From Paracoccus sediminicola (lineage in GTDB: Bacteria > Pseudomonadota > Alphaproteobacteria > Rhodobacterales > Rhodobacteraceae), in NCBI RefSeq assembly GCF_027912835.1, contig NZ_CP115768.1, forward strand, positions 2,393,501 through 2,457,500: a stretch of DNA of 64,000 nt, read 5' to 3'. The position numbers and the translations under genes were made by a program. A model generated the notes under the pieces. The model did not search any database, was not told the origin of the DNA, and saw nothing but the letters and a program-made list of their open reading frames with translations. Position 1 is the stretch's first letter, and every line of letters begins with the position of its first letter. Below are positions 47,348 to 57,034 of the stretch, in pieces.

Positions 47348-48144
47348 CAGTCAGCCTCAATCATGTGAAGCCCGGCACCGATATGTGCCCCTCCGTCGAT
47401 CTGGATCAACTGACCGGTCATCATTCGACCGGCAGGGCTTGCGAGAAACGCGGTAAGTTCGGCCACCTCCTCAACTTTCGTGTCCATATGCATCGGTGTC
47501 GCCTCCAGCAGCGTATCGAGCATTTCGCGAGCAGCCTCATCCGACAGACCTGCGGTAACGACGGTGCCAGGTCCGATGCAGTTGAGCCGGATGCCATCCC
47601 CGGCCCATTCCAGCGCCAGCGAACGTGTCATGCCCAGTACACCGGCTCGTGCTGCGACGGAATGGGCCAGACCCATGGAACCGCGCTCAACACCGGAAAG
47701 GCTCATATTCACGACGGCACCTTGCCGTTCTTTGAGGAACGGGTATGCGGCCTTCGTCGCCGCAAACACAGCGGTCAGGTTCAGGTCGATGACCGCCTCC
47801 CAGCCTCCCTTGCTGATGTTCGTCGCCGGAGCGAAGAATTGTCCGCCGGCATTGTTCACAAGCAGGTCGATCCCGTGCGCCTCGCCAGCCTCCGCGATCT
47901 TGGCCACAAGCTTCTCGCTCTCGCGCACATTGACGCTCTTCCATCGGAACGAACCGGGCATACTGCTGGCCGTTTTCTCGACGTCCTTCAACGGATCCTC
48001 GCGCCGGCCGATGCCGGTGACGTCCATGCCAAGTTGGCACAGGCGTAGGGCGATCGCGCGACCGATGCCCGTTCCCGCGCCGCTGACAACGGCTCCCATT
48101 CCGGACATCAGGCCGTCCTTCAGTACAGTGACTTCAGCGCTCAT
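47347..48144 (-). CDS. SDR family oxidoreductase
   Basis: A 265-residue short-chain dehydrogenase with GAVVSGAGTGIGRAIALRL (cofactor site), LLVNNAGGQFFAP and MNMSLS-region serine. The catalytic tyrosine motif is altered: the usual YxxxK appears as HSVAARAGVLGMTRSLALEW, so tyrosine and lysine are not evident. This may be a non-catalytic partner or an unusual enoyl-reductase-like member. The start at 48144 is set by GGAGGAG; the longer frame overlaps the next gene. It lies between two CaiB genes, with short overlaps on both sides. Confidence 0.88.
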   Translation of the reverse strand: MSAEVTVLKDGLMSGMGAVVSGAGTGIGRAIALRLCQLGMDVTGIGRREDPLKDVEKTASSMPGSFRWKSVNVRESEKLVAKIAEAGEAHGIDLLVNNAGGQFFAPATNISKGGWEAVIDLNLTAVFAATKAAYPFLKERQGAVVNMSLSGVERGSMGLAHSVAARAGVLGMTRSLALEWAGDGIRLNCIGPGTVVTAGLSDEAAREMLDTLLEATPMHMDTKVEEVAELTAFLASPAGRMMTGQLIQIDGGAHIGAGLHMIEAD

Positions 48145-49234
48145 GGCTGACTCCTCCATTCGATGTCGGTTGTCCAAGAGGCGGCGCCGGCTGTCTGTCG
48201 ATGCGCTTCCCGTTGAAAAGGGCCGGGAAGGCCGGTACGGCCTCGCCATTATCGCGGATGGTCACGCCGGCGTCCGGCCGAAGTGTCCGGATGACGTCCA
48301 GAGCTTCGCCAGGATGGCGGACCTTACCGGCGGGAATTCTGAGCCGGGCGAGTGTCGACAAAACGTCATCGGCTTGTTGCGGACGGGTCCAGGCCTCGAC
48401 GTTTGCATCGAACTCCTCTGCGCGCGCCATCCGCTCGGAAAAGCTGGCATGAGGACCGCCTGTCTCGTTGCGAAGCGACTGCCAGTACGGATCGAGGCCG
48501 CCGTAGATATAGACGTGCCCGTCGGCACATTCGTAGATCCCGGAGGGCGAGGAGGCCCGATCTCGGTTGCCGGACGGCGCGCCGAGCGTTCCGCCTTCAG
48601 ATAGAAGGATGGCAGCCGGTCCCAGCAGCATGGCCGAGGCGACCTCCATCATCGTGAGGTCAATCACGATGCCGCCAGCCCTCTTGGCATCAAGCACGGC
48701 CATAGCCGTTGACATGGCCGCATAGTGCCCGCTGTAAAAGTCCACCGGCCATGAGGTGGAGACGCGCGGTGTGCCATCGACGTTTCCGTTCATCCATGCA
48801 AAACCACTCTCGCACTGTGCGATCGTATCCATGCATGTCCGGTCATCGTCCTGCCCATAGCCCGACACGTAGGTGGCCACGATCTGCGGAAATCGGTCGA
48901 GGATCCTGTCCGGGCCGAGATTAAGTCGCCGGAGGCCCCTTGGCGCGAGATTGCAGATCATCGCATCCGCGCGGGAAAGCAGATCTGCAAGCACCGATGC
49001 ATCGTCGTCGCGGCGCGTATCAAGAATTCGGCTTTCCTTGCCGGTATTAAAACAGCGAAAATAGGCCGAGCCGTGTTCGCTTCCGGGAAGGGCACGGGAT
49101 CCATCACCATTCGCGGGCTCGATCTTGACGACGCTCGCGCCGAAGTCGGCAAGAAGCTGGCCCGCGGTCGGACCGGCAATGAACTGCGAGAACTCGACGA
49201 CCGTCCGGCCCGCAAGGGGTGTCGGCGTTGCCAT
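48134..49234 (-). CDS. CaiB/BaiF family CoA-transferase (second)
   Basis: A 366-residue class III CoA-transferase with LAGRTVVEFSQFIAGPTAGQLLADFGASVVKIEPANGD, GSAYFRCFNTGKESRILD and ATYVSGYGQDDDR. Compared with the 46.2-kb copy it is shorter and clearly diverged, so the two are not a recent duplication. Together they match the two-subunit pattern of succinyl-CoA:benzylsuccinate CoA-transferase. It is 4 bp from the CoA ligase stop. Confidence 0.9.
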   Translation of the reverse strand: MATPTPLAGRTVVEFSQFIAGPTAGQLLADFGASVVKIEPANGDGSRALPGSEHGSAYFRCFNTGKESRILDTRRDDDASVLADLLSRADAMICNLAPRGLRRLNLGPDRILDRFPQIVATYVSGYGQDDDRTCMDTIAQCESGFAWMNGNVDGTPRVSTSWPVDFYSGHYAAMSTAMAVLDAKRAGGIVIDLTMMEVASAMLLGPAAILLSEGGTLGAPSGNRDRASSPSGIYECADGHVYIYGGLDPYWQSLRNETGGPHASFSERMARAEEFDANVEAWTRPQQADDVLSTLARLRIPAGKVRHPGEALDVIRTLRPDAGVTIRDNGEAVPAFPALFNGKRIDRQPAPPLGQPTSNGGVSHER

Positions 49235-49238
49235 TTGA

Positions 49239-50573
49239 TCACTCCCGGATCAGGCGCTTGGCCTTGTGGACGGTTCGCGGAAGGGTTCCCGGTTCGAGGA
49301 TCTCGATATCGAAACGGACGTTCAGCTTGTCGCGGAGCTTCTGCTGCAGGCTCGCTTCCAGACCGTCATCGCTTCCAGCCTCCCGTTCGACCCGCAGCAG
49401 AATGCGCTTCAAAAAGCCCGTCTCGGGATCCTTCATGCCGTCGTCGACAAATATAGCGTATTCGTTTGTCGTGCCCTCATGGGCGCGGACGACGTCCTCG
49501 ACTGCGGACGGGAAGAGGTTCACGCCGCGCACGATAAGCATGTCGTCGCCGCGTCCCTGAACACCGCCGACAAGTCGGGCGTGGGTCCGCCCATCGAGCG
49601 CGACAGACCGGTCACGGACCACGATATCCCCTGTCCACCACCGCACGAGGGGGCATGCCTGCTTGTCCAGATGGGTGAGGACAAGCACGCCCGCCTCACC
49701 ATCGGGCACAGGTTCGTCGGTTTCCGGATCCAGAACCTCGGTATAGATGAAATCTTCTGCTATAACCGGGCCATCCTGCCGAGCGGTGTCCCAGCCAATC
49801 GGCTGGCACTCAAGAGCGCCGTAGCAGTCGAACATCTTCGCACCCCACTGGCGCTCGATGCGTTCGCGCGTGCCCGGAATCGAACCGCCCGGCTCACCAC
49901 CGACACACACCATCTCGACACTCGATTTGCGCAGGTCAACGCCCCGCTTCGCCGCATTTTCGGCAATATGCGCCATGAAGGACGGGGTACCGATCACACA
50001 GCGCGGCTTGTATTCCAAGATCGTGTCGATCTGCCTCTCGGTATCGACGGACCCTCCGGGGATTACGAGTGCGCCGAGATGCTGGGCAGCGAGCGATGCT
50101 CCGAGACCGCCGACAAACCAAGAGTAGCCGAACATGCAGTGAAAAACATCGTCCTTGCGAAGGCCCTGTGCGTAAAGATAGCGCGCATACAGGTCGGACC
50201 AGCGCCCGATGTCGGAATGGCTCCAGAGTACCGGTGCCGGACGCGAGGTGGTGCCGGAGGAATAGTGGACACGAGCCGCGTCAGCCATTTCCACAGCTCT
50301 AAACGTGCCGAAGGGCGGATCCGCAGCAAGCCCGGCCACGTAGTCCTTTTTCTTCGTCAGAGGTAACTTCAAGAGATCCGCAAAATCCGAAAACGCATGC
50401 GGATCGAAACCGGTCTCCTTGAACAGCTTGGCATAATGCGCGCTTTTCTCGCCGACACGAACAAGTTGCGTCTTCAACTGATCAAGCTGGAAAGCTTCGA
50501 TGCGGTCCCGCGACCAGGTCTCGACCTCGTCCCAGATGGTGTCGCTATAGGGTTCCTTGGGCGAAGCGTGCAT
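49239..50573 (-). CDS. Phenylacetate-CoA ligase family (AMP-forming) protein
   Basis: A 444-residue AMP-forming ligase of the PaaK class, the expected 430-450 residues. The adenylate loop is YSSGTTSRPAPVLW, with CYGALECQPIGWD, WWTGDIVVRD and GRGDDMLIVRGVNLFPSAVED. It would activate an aryl or related acid to its CoA ester. The start at 50573 (MHASPKEP) has GGGAG 8 bp upstream and lies inside the tetR coding end. Having both a ligase and CoA transferases suggests two acids, or that one activates the substrate and the other moves CoA along the pathway. Confidence 0.9.
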   Translation of the reverse strand: MHASPKEPYSDTIWDEVETWSRDRIEAFQLDQLKTQLVRVGEKSAHYAKLFKETGFDPHAFSDFADLLKLPLTKKKDYVAGLAADPPFGTFRAVEMADAARVHYSSGTTSRPAPVLWSHSDIGRWSDLYARYLYAQGLRKDDVFHCMFGYSWFVGGLGASLAAQHLGALVIPGGSVDTERQIDTILEYKPRCVIGTPSFMAHIAENAAKRGVDLRKSSVEMVCVGGEPGGSIPGTRERIERQWGAKMFDCYGALECQPIGWDTARQDGPVIAEDFIYTEVLDPETDEPVPDGEAGVLVLTHLDKQACPLVRWWTGDIVVRDRSVALDGRTHARLVGGVQGRGDDMLIVRGVNLFPSAVEDVVRAHEGTTNEYAIFVDDGMKDPETGFLKRILLRVEREAGSDDGLEASLQQKLRDKLNVRFDIEILEPGTLPRTVHKAKRLIRE

Positions 50574-51225
50574 CAATGGGTCTCCCGTCATTTCGCAACC
50601 CGCTCATCGCAAAGTCGACCAGTATTTCTTGAAGCGCGACCGTATCGGCATCGGTCTGAAGCCTGCGCGGCCGATACCAGACGGTGACCCAGTTCATCGC
50701 GCCGAAGAACGGTTTGGTCAGAAGGCGCGGGGACAGGTCCTTGAAGATACGCTCGCGTGCGCCCTGGGCAATTACTTCGGCAAACATTTCTTCGTAGTTG
50801 TCGCGCGAGCGGTTGATTTCGGCAAGCACCTTCGTGTGCCGAAACCCCTTCTGCTCGAACAGATAACGCTCGAGCCCCTGTACTGCTACTTTGTGGATGG
50901 GTGTTTCCGTCAGAAGAAGTTTCACATGCGCATGCGCCATTGCACGCAGCTTGTCTTCGGTCGGGAGGTCGCTTCGTGCGACCGGCTCCACCATCATGGA
51001 CAATCGCTCCATGGCCAACCGCTGGATATCGAAGAAGATCTGCGACTTGCTGCGATAGTGGTAGTAGACCATTCCTTTTGTTGCGCCGATCCGCTCTGCG
51101 ATCGCGTCGATAGATGTCGCTGAATATCCGAAATCCATGAAAAGTTCTGCCGCGACAGAAATGATCTGGCGGCGCGGATCGCGCTCCATTGTGGAATCGG
51201 ATTGTTGGTCTGCGTTCTTGCTCAT
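50545..51225 (-). CDS. TetR-family transcriptional regulator
   Basis: A 226-residue TetR protein. The HTH is around residues 30-60: SATSIDAIAERIGATKGMVYYHYRSKSQIF. The C-terminal effector domain is of the KstR2/FadR-like acyl-CoA-sensing size. It overlaps the ligase start. Two 16-bp CATAC-n6-GTATG sequences lie at the divergent promoter at 58.2-58.4 kb and are its likely operators, with an acyl-CoA as probable inducer. Confidence 0.9.
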   Translation of the reverse strand: MSKNADQQSDSTMERDPRRQIISVAAELFMDFGYSATSIDAIAERIGATKGMVYYHYRSKSQIFFDIQRLAMERLSMMVEPVARSDLPTEDKLRAMAHAHVKLLLTETPIHKVAVQGLERYLFEQKGFRHTKVLAEINRSRDNYEEMFAEVIAQGARERIFKDLSPRLLTKPFFGAMNWVTVWYRPRRLQTDADTVALQEILVDFAMSGLRNDGRPIDARFAQGTL

Positions 51226-51255
51226 CAGGCTGGTGCTTTCGACGCTCGAGTAACC

Positions 51256-52416
51256 TCATTTTGCCGCCGAAGCATCTTTGTGAATCGACCGCGCCAGAAC
51301 CAGCCGCTGGATCTCCGATGTGCCCTCGTAGATCTGCAGGATTCGCTGGTCGCGGTAGAGTCGTTCGGCGACATTCGGCTTGCAATAGCCGAAACCGCCC
51401 CAGATCTGAACTGCCGTGTCGGCGGCGCGGTGCGAAACTTCCGATGTGTAGAGTTTAGACATCGCTCCAAGCGAGGATACGTCTTCGCCGGCATCATAGG
51501 CTCTCGCAGCCTCGTAAAGCATCATCCGGGCTGCTGAGACTTCTGTCGCCATGTCCGCAAGGGCAAAGCCGATCCCCTGGTTTTCGATGATCTTCTTACC
51601 GAATGCCTCACGGTCGGCGGCACGCGCCGACGCGGTGTCGTAGGCGCCCAGCGCAAGGCCGGTCGACTGCGCCGAAACCATGATGCGGCCGACGGTCAGC
51701 GTCTGCAGGGCGAGACGCAAGGCCCGCCCCTCTTCGCCAACCTGTGCTTCGGCACTGACCCAGGTATCGAGCTTCAGGTTCGAAGTCTGGGTTCCACGAA
51801 TGCCCATCTTGTCGTTCAACTCATCGATCTCGACACCATCTGCTTCCTTGTCGACCATGAAGGCGGTAATGCCGCGTCCCCCGGCGGCCGGATCGGTTTT
51901 GGCGAAAACCACGTAATAGCGCGACGCTCCGCCATTTCCGATCCAGTACTTTTCACCCCGGATCCGCCAGCCTCCATTCTCGCGTAAGGCTGTCGCGGTG
52001 ATGGCCGCTGCATCCGAACCGGTGGAGCGTTCGGAAAGGGCAAACGAGGTTGCCGTTCCCTCTGCCATAGCGCCAAGATAAAGTTTTTTCTGCGCTTCTG
52101 TGCCGCCCAGAAGGACCGGAAAGGCGCCGAGCTGGCAGGCGCAGAGGATCGCAGCCGTCGACGCGCAGCCTCGCCCGATCCGCTCGACGACCGCAACGGT
52201 CGTTCGAAGGGGCGCACCCCTTCCGCCATAGGCCTCAGGAATGAAAAGCCCGGCGAGACCGCTATCGACCAGCGCCTCGACGTTTTCCCAGGGATAGCGT
52301 TGTTCGCGGTCGAGTTTGTCGGCCAGCGGCGCGAACTTCTCGTCCGTCAGGCGAGCAGCCTTGTCCAACCACGCGCGCGCATCCTCGTCTAGTTTCGGTT
52401 CCCAAATGACACCCAT
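51256..52416 (-). CDS. Acyl-CoA dehydrogenase
   Basis: A 386-residue flavoprotein of the acyl-CoA dehydrogenase family. It has GTATSFALSERSTGSDAAAI (FAD/substrate loop), YWIGNGGASRYYVVFAK and the C-terminal catalytic-base region RILQIYEGTSEIQRLVLAR. It would introduce the alpha,beta double bond. Its start shares bases with the livM stop. The BbsG position in a bbs-like set would fit, but chain specificity cannot be read. Confidence 0.93.
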   Translation of the reverse strand: MGVIWEPKLDEDARAWLDKAARLTDEKFAPLADKLDREQRYPWENVEALVDSGLAGLFIPEAYGGRGAPLRTTVAVVERIGRGCASTAAILCACQLGAFPVLLGGTEAQKKLYLGAMAEGTATSFALSERSTGSDAAAITATALRENGGWRIRGEKYWIGNGGASRYYVVFAKTDPAAGGRGITAFMVDKEADGVEIDELNDKMGIRGTQTSNLKLDTWVSAEAQVGEEGRALRLALQTLTVGRIMVSAQSTGLALGAYDTASARAADREAFGKKIIENQGIGFALADMATEVSAARMMLYEAARAYDAGEDVSSLGAMSKLYTSEVSHRAADTAVQIWGGFGYCKPNVAERLYRDQRILQIYEGTSEIQRLVLARSIHKDASAAK

Positions 52417-53411
52417 CACGTGCTCCTCGTATTTTTGCTATCGGCAATGGCCTGAACCTGTTTCGCACTGTTTGGCTTCAGCACCCTGAAACCGCTCCGG
52501 AACAGGCCGAGCAGACCGCCCGGCAGGAAGGACAGAACCAGAATGAGAACCGTGCCGAGTATAATGCGATCCACATAGGCGCCGTAGGACAGGAAGCGTT
52601 CCTGCAGGATGATGAGAGCGACCCCCGCGAGTGGTGCAAGCAACACACGCCTGCCGATCAGCACCACCGCCGTCAGGATCAGGATCAGAAAGTAGATCGC
52701 AAGAACGTCGGCGCTTATATAGGCGCGCTGGTAAGCGTAGAGCCATCCTGCGGAGGCCGTGATCGGCGCAGAGAACAGGAAGACCTGCATCCTGACCGCT
52801 GCAGGATTGATGCCGCTCATCGTGGCGAGTGCGGGGTTGAGATGCACCGTCATGGCAGCGTGGCCGAGGCGCGAGCGCCTGAAGCTCGATACGAACCACA
52901 GCGCGACGAGCAGCAGCATCCAAGCCACAGGCCAGAGGTCGCGGTCATTCCGGGCAGTGAAGCCTGGCAGCGAAAAGACCGGTATGCCGCTGATTCCGTC
53001 CGAACCACCGATGAAGGTCCAGTTAGAGGCGATGGTCATTGCGACGACTGTCACGGCGTAGGTCACGAGCGAGAATACAAATTGCCGAAGTCTCAAGGTC
53101 GCCAGCGCGATTGCGCCGGCCACGACAAGCGTCAGGACGATCGTCGCGGCAAGCGAGACAAGTGGATTGGCGCCTAAGCGGCTGGTGGTCATCGCCGTGG
53201 TGTAAGCGCCGATCGCGAAGAAAACCGTATGGGCGAGGCTGACCTCACCAAGGTCGGAAACGATGATGTCAAGCCCGTAGGCCATGACCGCGAAGATCGC
53301 GATGACGACGAGAGCAGAATAGACCGCGCTGCTGCCGCCGAGGGCCATCGGCAGGAAGAATCCGCCAATGCCAAGAATGATCCACATGCCAGCTTGAGCG
53401 ACGCCTGACAT
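52416..53411 (-). CDS. livM: Branched-chain/aryl acid-type ABC transporter permease (LivM)
   Basis: A 331-residue inner-membrane protein with about ten hydrophobic segments. It contains MAYGLDIIVSDLGEVSLAHTVFFAIGAYT and the EAA-like RSRLGHAAMTVHLNPALA of LivM. It pairs with LivH. The adjoining catabolic genes make an aromatic or other organic acid a more likely substrate than leucine, but this is inference. Confidence 0.92.
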   Translation of the reverse strand: MSGVAQAGMWIILGIGGFFLPMALGGSSAVYSALVVIAIFAVMAYGLDIIVSDLGEVSLAHTVFFAIGAYTTAMTTSRLGANPLVSLAATIVLTLVVAGAIALATLRLRQFVFSLVTYAVTVVAMTIASNWTFIGGSDGISGIPVFSLPGFTARNDRDLWPVAWMLLLVALWFVSSFRRSRLGHAAMTVHLNPALATMSGINPAAVRMQVFLFSAPITASAGWLYAYQRAYISADVLAIYFLILILTAVVLIGRRVLLAPLAGVALIILQERFLSYGAYVDRIILGTVLILVLSFLPGGLLGLFRSGFRVLKPNSAKQVQAIADSKNTRST

Positions 53412-53412
53412 C

Positions 53413-54279
53413 CTAGCGACCTCCTGCAGATGCGGCGAGCCCGCCTGGTCGCACTACGAGAAACGCGATGAGGACAAGGAAGACCGCAGCCGTAACATAG
53501 GCCGACGAGACATATGCACCGAAGAATGCGGTAAAAAGACCGATACTTAGACCGGCAAGATAGCTGCCTGTCACCGAGCCGATCCCCCCAAGAACAACGA
53601 CAACGAAAGTGATAATGACCTCATCAAATCCCATGGAGGTGAGAATTGGTGTCCGCGGCGCCACCAGCGCCGCGGCGAGAGCGACTGCGGCGCCCTCAAA
53701 GGCGAAAACCCCGAGATAGACCTTGCTGATGTCGATGCCGGCGAGTTGCGCCAATTTGGGATCCTCAGCAACCATACGAACCAGTCGGCCGAGATGGCTA
53801 CGATCGAGTGTCAGCTTTAGACCAATGAACACGAGGATCGCGACGATCACGAGCGCAATGTCCTGCCATGTGATCCAGATATTGCCGATATAAATGTCAC
53901 GCAGCGAAAGTGGCGTGTCGAGGATCTGACCGGTCGATCCGAAGGTCAGGGCAGCCCCGCCCTCAAGCACGTATCCGAAGCCAAGCGTGACGATCATAAC
54001 CGAAACGAGGTCCTGGCGGATCGTGAGGCCCAGCATAGTCCGTTGCATCACGAATCCTATCGCAATTCCAGCCATCATGGCGAGCGGTATGGCCATGAGG
54101 TAAGGCAGGCCCCAAGAGTCCATGGCAAACCAGGTGACGAAGGCTGCGACCATGTAGATCTGACCGTGAGCGAAGTTAACAAGCCGCGCCACACCGAGGA
54201 GCACGGTCCACCCGATGGCGATCAGAGCATAGGCATGACCGAGCACAATCCCGTTAATGACCTGCTGGAGAAAGTTCAT
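53413..54279 (-). CDS. livH: Branched-chain/aryl acid-type ABC transporter permease (LivH)
   Basis: A 288-residue permease with about eight hydrophobic segments. Typical LivH phrases are INGIVLGHAYALIAIGWTVLLG, RLVNFAHGQIYMVAAFVTW and VVVLGGIGSVTGSYLAGL. It overlaps livF by ATGA and is followed by livM after 1 bp. Confidence 0.93.
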   Translation of the reverse strand: MNFLQQVINGIVLGHAYALIAIGWTVLLGVARLVNFAHGQIYMVAAFVTWFAMDSWGLPYLMAIPLAMMAGIAIGFVMQRTMLGLTIRQDLVSVMIVTLGFGYVLEGGAALTFGSTGQILDTPLSLRDIYIGNIWITWQDIALVIVAILVFIGLKLTLDRSHLGRLVRMVAEDPKLAQLAGIDISKVYLGVFAFEGAAVALAAALVAPRTPILTSMGFDEVIITFVVVVLGGIGSVTGSYLAGLSIGLFTAFFGAYVSSAYVTAAVFLVLIAFLVVRPGGLAASAGGR

Positions 54280-55010
54280 GCAGCGGCTCCCAGATAGGCT
54301 TCTGCAATGCGCTTGTCTTCGCGCATCTCGTCTGCTGTGCCAGACGTCACGATCCGACCACGTTCCAGCAGCATCAGCCGGTCGACGACCTTCAGCGCTG
54401 CTTCTACATTTTGCTCGATCAGCAGCACAGTCAGACCGTCGTTGGCAAGATCGTGGATCGTGCTCAATACGCTCGACACGAGTTTCGGTGCGAGGCCGAT
54501 CGACGGCTCGTCAAGACAGAGAACACGCGGGGCGAGGCGAAGCGCACGAGCAATGCCGAGCATCTGACGCTCCCCGCCCGAAAGCTGGCTTCCAAGGTGA
54601 TGGCGACGCTTGGCGAGGTTCGGAAAGAGATCGTAAATGTCATCCAGGGAATAAATGTCACGCCCGGCCCCAGGATTGGTCGCTGCATGAGCCAGATTGT
54701 CGGCGACGCTCATCTGGCTGAAGATTAATGTGCTCTCGGGGATCAGAAGAAGACCGCGGCGGACGCGCTGCGCGGTGGACATCTGGCTGACGTCCTCACC
54801 GTCGAGCTCGACCCGGCCCGAAACTTTGGGATCGCCGCGTGACCAGCCGAGGATGGCGCCGACCAGCGTGGACTTGCCAGCGCCATTGGGCCCGACAACA
54901 CCGAGCAGTTCGCCGCGGCGAACTGTCAGCTTGCCGATCACCAAAGCCCGGTTGCCGCCATAATCGGCCGTGAGGTCCGTGATGGTCAGGATGGGATCGC
55001 TGATGCTCAT
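54276..55010 (-). CDS. livF: LIV-type ABC transporter ATP-binding protein (LivF)
   Basis: A 244-residue ATPase with Walker A GPNGAGKSTLVGAILGW, signature LSGGERQMLGIARAL, Walker B RVLCLDEPSIGLAPKLV and H-loop LIEQNVEAAL. It is one of the two ATPases of the importer. It overlaps livG and livH by 4 bp each, so the five-subunit core is tightly coupled. Confidence 0.94.
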   Translation of the reverse strand: MSISDPILTITDLTADYGGNRALVIGKLTVRRGELLGVVGPNGAGKSTLVGAILGWSRGDPKVSGRVELDGEDVSQMSTAQRVRRGLLLIPESTLIFSQMSVADNLAHAATNPGAGRDIYSLDDIYDLFPNLAKRRHHLGSQLSGGERQMLGIARALRLAPRVLCLDEPSIGLAPKLVSSVLSTIHDLANDGLTVLLIEQNVEAALKVVDRLMLLERGRIVTSGTADEMREDKRIAEAYLGAAA

Positions 55011-55786
55011 GCCGCGCGCCCCAGATAGGCTTCGAGAACCGCCGGAGACTTGCGGATCTCCGCCGGGGTCCCGCTGGCAATCATTCTGCCTTGATCAAGC
55101 ACGACAATTCTGTCGGTGACGCTCATGATCAAATCCATGTGATGCTCAATGATAACGAGGGTCATGCCCTGTGACTGAAGACGACGGAGCAAGGCGACCA
55201 GCCTCTTCATGTCCTCGCCTCCCAGGCCCGCCGCAGGCTCATCAAGGAGGAGGATGTCGGCCCCCGTTGCATTTGCGAGCGCGATTGAGAGGGACCGTTG
55301 GGTGCCGTACGGGACCTCGCCGGGCCGGGCGTCGTGGAAACGTTCGGGAATTTGCATCTGGTTCAGTGCATCCCGCGCTTCTTGCCGGGCGCGCTTGGCC
55401 CCTGCATGAGAGGCTATCGGCCGAAAGATCGTCCGCGCCAATGACGAGCCGTGTTCATGCTGGCTTACAGCCACCATGTTCTCCAGCACGCTCATTTCGG
55501 CAAAGAAGGCGTTCTGCTGAAAGGCCCGCCTCAGCCCGTATGACGGAAGACGGTAGGGGGGCACGTCCGTGACGTCCTCTTCGCCGATTTGAACGCGTCC
55601 CTCCCGCGTCACCATGTTAGTGATTGCGTTGTAGCAGGTGCTTTTTCCGGCGCCGTTCGGCCCGATTATACCGAGGATCTCTCCGGGCGCGACCTCGAAT
55701 GTTACACCATCGAGGGCGCGAAGAGCCCCGAAGGACACTCCCAGCTCCTCGACCTTGAGCGATTTGCCCTGATGTTTGGTAGACAC
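55007..55786 (-). CDS. livG: LIV-type ABC transporter ATP-binding protein (LivG)
   Basis: A 259-residue ATPase with Walker A GPNGAGKSTCYNAITNM, Walker B ILLLDEPAAGLGGEDM and H-loop VIIEHHMDLIMSV. The usual LSGG signature is replaced by VPYGTQRSLSIALAN, a variant common in LivG-type proteins. It is preceded by a 20-bp gap after the nearer binding-protein gene. Confidence 0.93.
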   Translation of the reverse strand: MSTKHQGKSLKVEELGVSFGALRALDGVTFEVAPGEILGIIGPNGAGKSTCYNAITNMVTREGRVQIGEEDVTDVPPYRLPSYGLRRAFQQNAFFAEMSVLENMVAVSQHEHGSSLARTIFRPIASHAGAKRARQEARDALNQMQIPERFHDARPGEVPYGTQRSLSIALANATGADILLLDEPAAGLGGEDMKRLVALLRRLQSQGMTLVIIEHHMDLIMSVTDRIVVLDQGRMIASGTPAEIRKSPAVLEAYLGRAA

Positions 55787-55806
55787 CGCGCTGGCTCCTG
55801 TCGTAC

Positions 55807-56976
55807 TCAGTTCTGGCCGTCGCGGACAACGATCTCGCCGTCGGCCACATCGAACAGATAATGGTTGGAGATGAGCTGGCCACTGTCCTCAAAGGCGACG
55901 TCACCAAAAATGGTGCCATTAAATCTGCCGCCTCGGATGCGTTCGGCAACTGCGTCCTTTTCGAACGAACCGACCTCTTCAACAGCCATCGCCCAGACCT
56001 GAAGCGCAGCGGCGCCCAATGCCATGAACTTGTCCGGCGTGTAATCATGCATTTCCTCGGTCTTCGCCACGAAGCGCTGGTTCATCTCGTTCGATGCGAA
56101 GGGTTCTACATTCGGGAAATAGATGTCGGCTCCGATGAGGCCGTCCGCGCCGGGGCCGGCCACCTCGATCACGCTTGGTGCAACCGTCCCGACCGCGGCG
56201 ACCAGTTCGCCTGGAAGTCGCGAACGCTTCGCCTGCCGGATAAGCGCCGGCATGCCGAGCCCCTCATTCGCGTTGATCGCGACCGTCACGTCAGGATTGG
56301 CTGACCGGACGTTGGACAGTTGTACGCGGAAATCAGCCTGCTCGAACGGGAACTTTTCTTCAGCGACTTTTTCATATTCGTGGCCCATCGCTTGCAGCGC
56401 ACCCTCAATCGATTCCTGGGCACCATTGCCGTAGGCGTCGTTCTCGGTCAGGAACGCGACACGCGTGAATTCGTTGTCGGCGATGTAACGTGCGACCACT
56501 TCGCCATCCTGCGCATTGGAGCTGTTGAACCGCACCGGTAGCGAGTTGCCTTCGCCGGAAAGGATCGGGTCGGCCTTTGAAATGGCCGTGAGGTCGAGAA
56601 TGCCGGCACGGCTGATGACCGGCTGCATCGCCAGCGTCACCGGGCTGTTCCAGCCCTCGATGATGACCTCGACACCTTCGGAAATCAATTCGTTGGCACG
56701 CGAGACACCGACCGCCGGCGTACTTTCGTCATCACGGCTGACCAGTTCGATCTGGCGTCCCATGACCCCGCCTTCTTCGTTGATGATATCTGCCATAGCC
56801 TCAATTGCCCAGTTCACGTGCTGACCCTGTGGGCCGGCACCGCCGCTCAACGGAAAGATGAGCCCAACCTTTACTGGCTCGCCACCATCGCTGCTCTGAT
56901 CCTGCGCATGGGCGAAATTCAGCGAGGCGCCGAACGTCGCGGCGGCGAGTAATATTCCCTTCAACCTGTTTCCCAT
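55807..56976 (-). CDS. livK: LIV-type ABC substrate-binding protein (proximal copy)
   Basis: A 389-residue periplasmic-binding protein with signal peptide ending NFAHAQ. It contains KVGLIFPLSGGAGPQGQHVNWAIEAMADI and FLTENDAYGNGAQESIEGAL. The copy at 57.0 kb is highly similar along its entire length, so the two arose by duplication. The start at 56976 has GGGAGGAAG. It delivers the substrate to LivHMGF. Confidence 0.92.
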   Translation of the reverse strand: MGNRLKGILLAAATFGASLNFAHAQDQSSDGGEPVKVGLIFPLSGGAGPQGQHVNWAIEAMADIINEEGGVMGRQIELVSRDDESTPAVGVSRANELISEGVEVIIEGWNSPVTLAMQPVISRAGILDLTAISKADPILSGEGNSLPVRFNSSNAQDGEVVARYIADNEFTRVAFLTENDAYGNGAQESIEGALQAMGHEYEKVAEEKFPFEQADFRVQLSNVRSANPDVTVAINANEGLGMPALIRQAKRSRLPGELVAAVGTVAPSVIEVAGPGADGLIGADIYFPNVEPFASNEMNQRFVAKTEEMHDYTPDKFMALGAAALQVWAMAVEEVGSFEKDAVAERIRGGRFNGTIFGDVAFEDSGQLISNHYLFDVADGEIVVRDGQN

Positions 56977-57034
56977 CGTGGCTTCCTCCCAGTTGGACGC
57001 GTATGTTTCTGTGTTCGGTGGACAGCCTGTCGAA

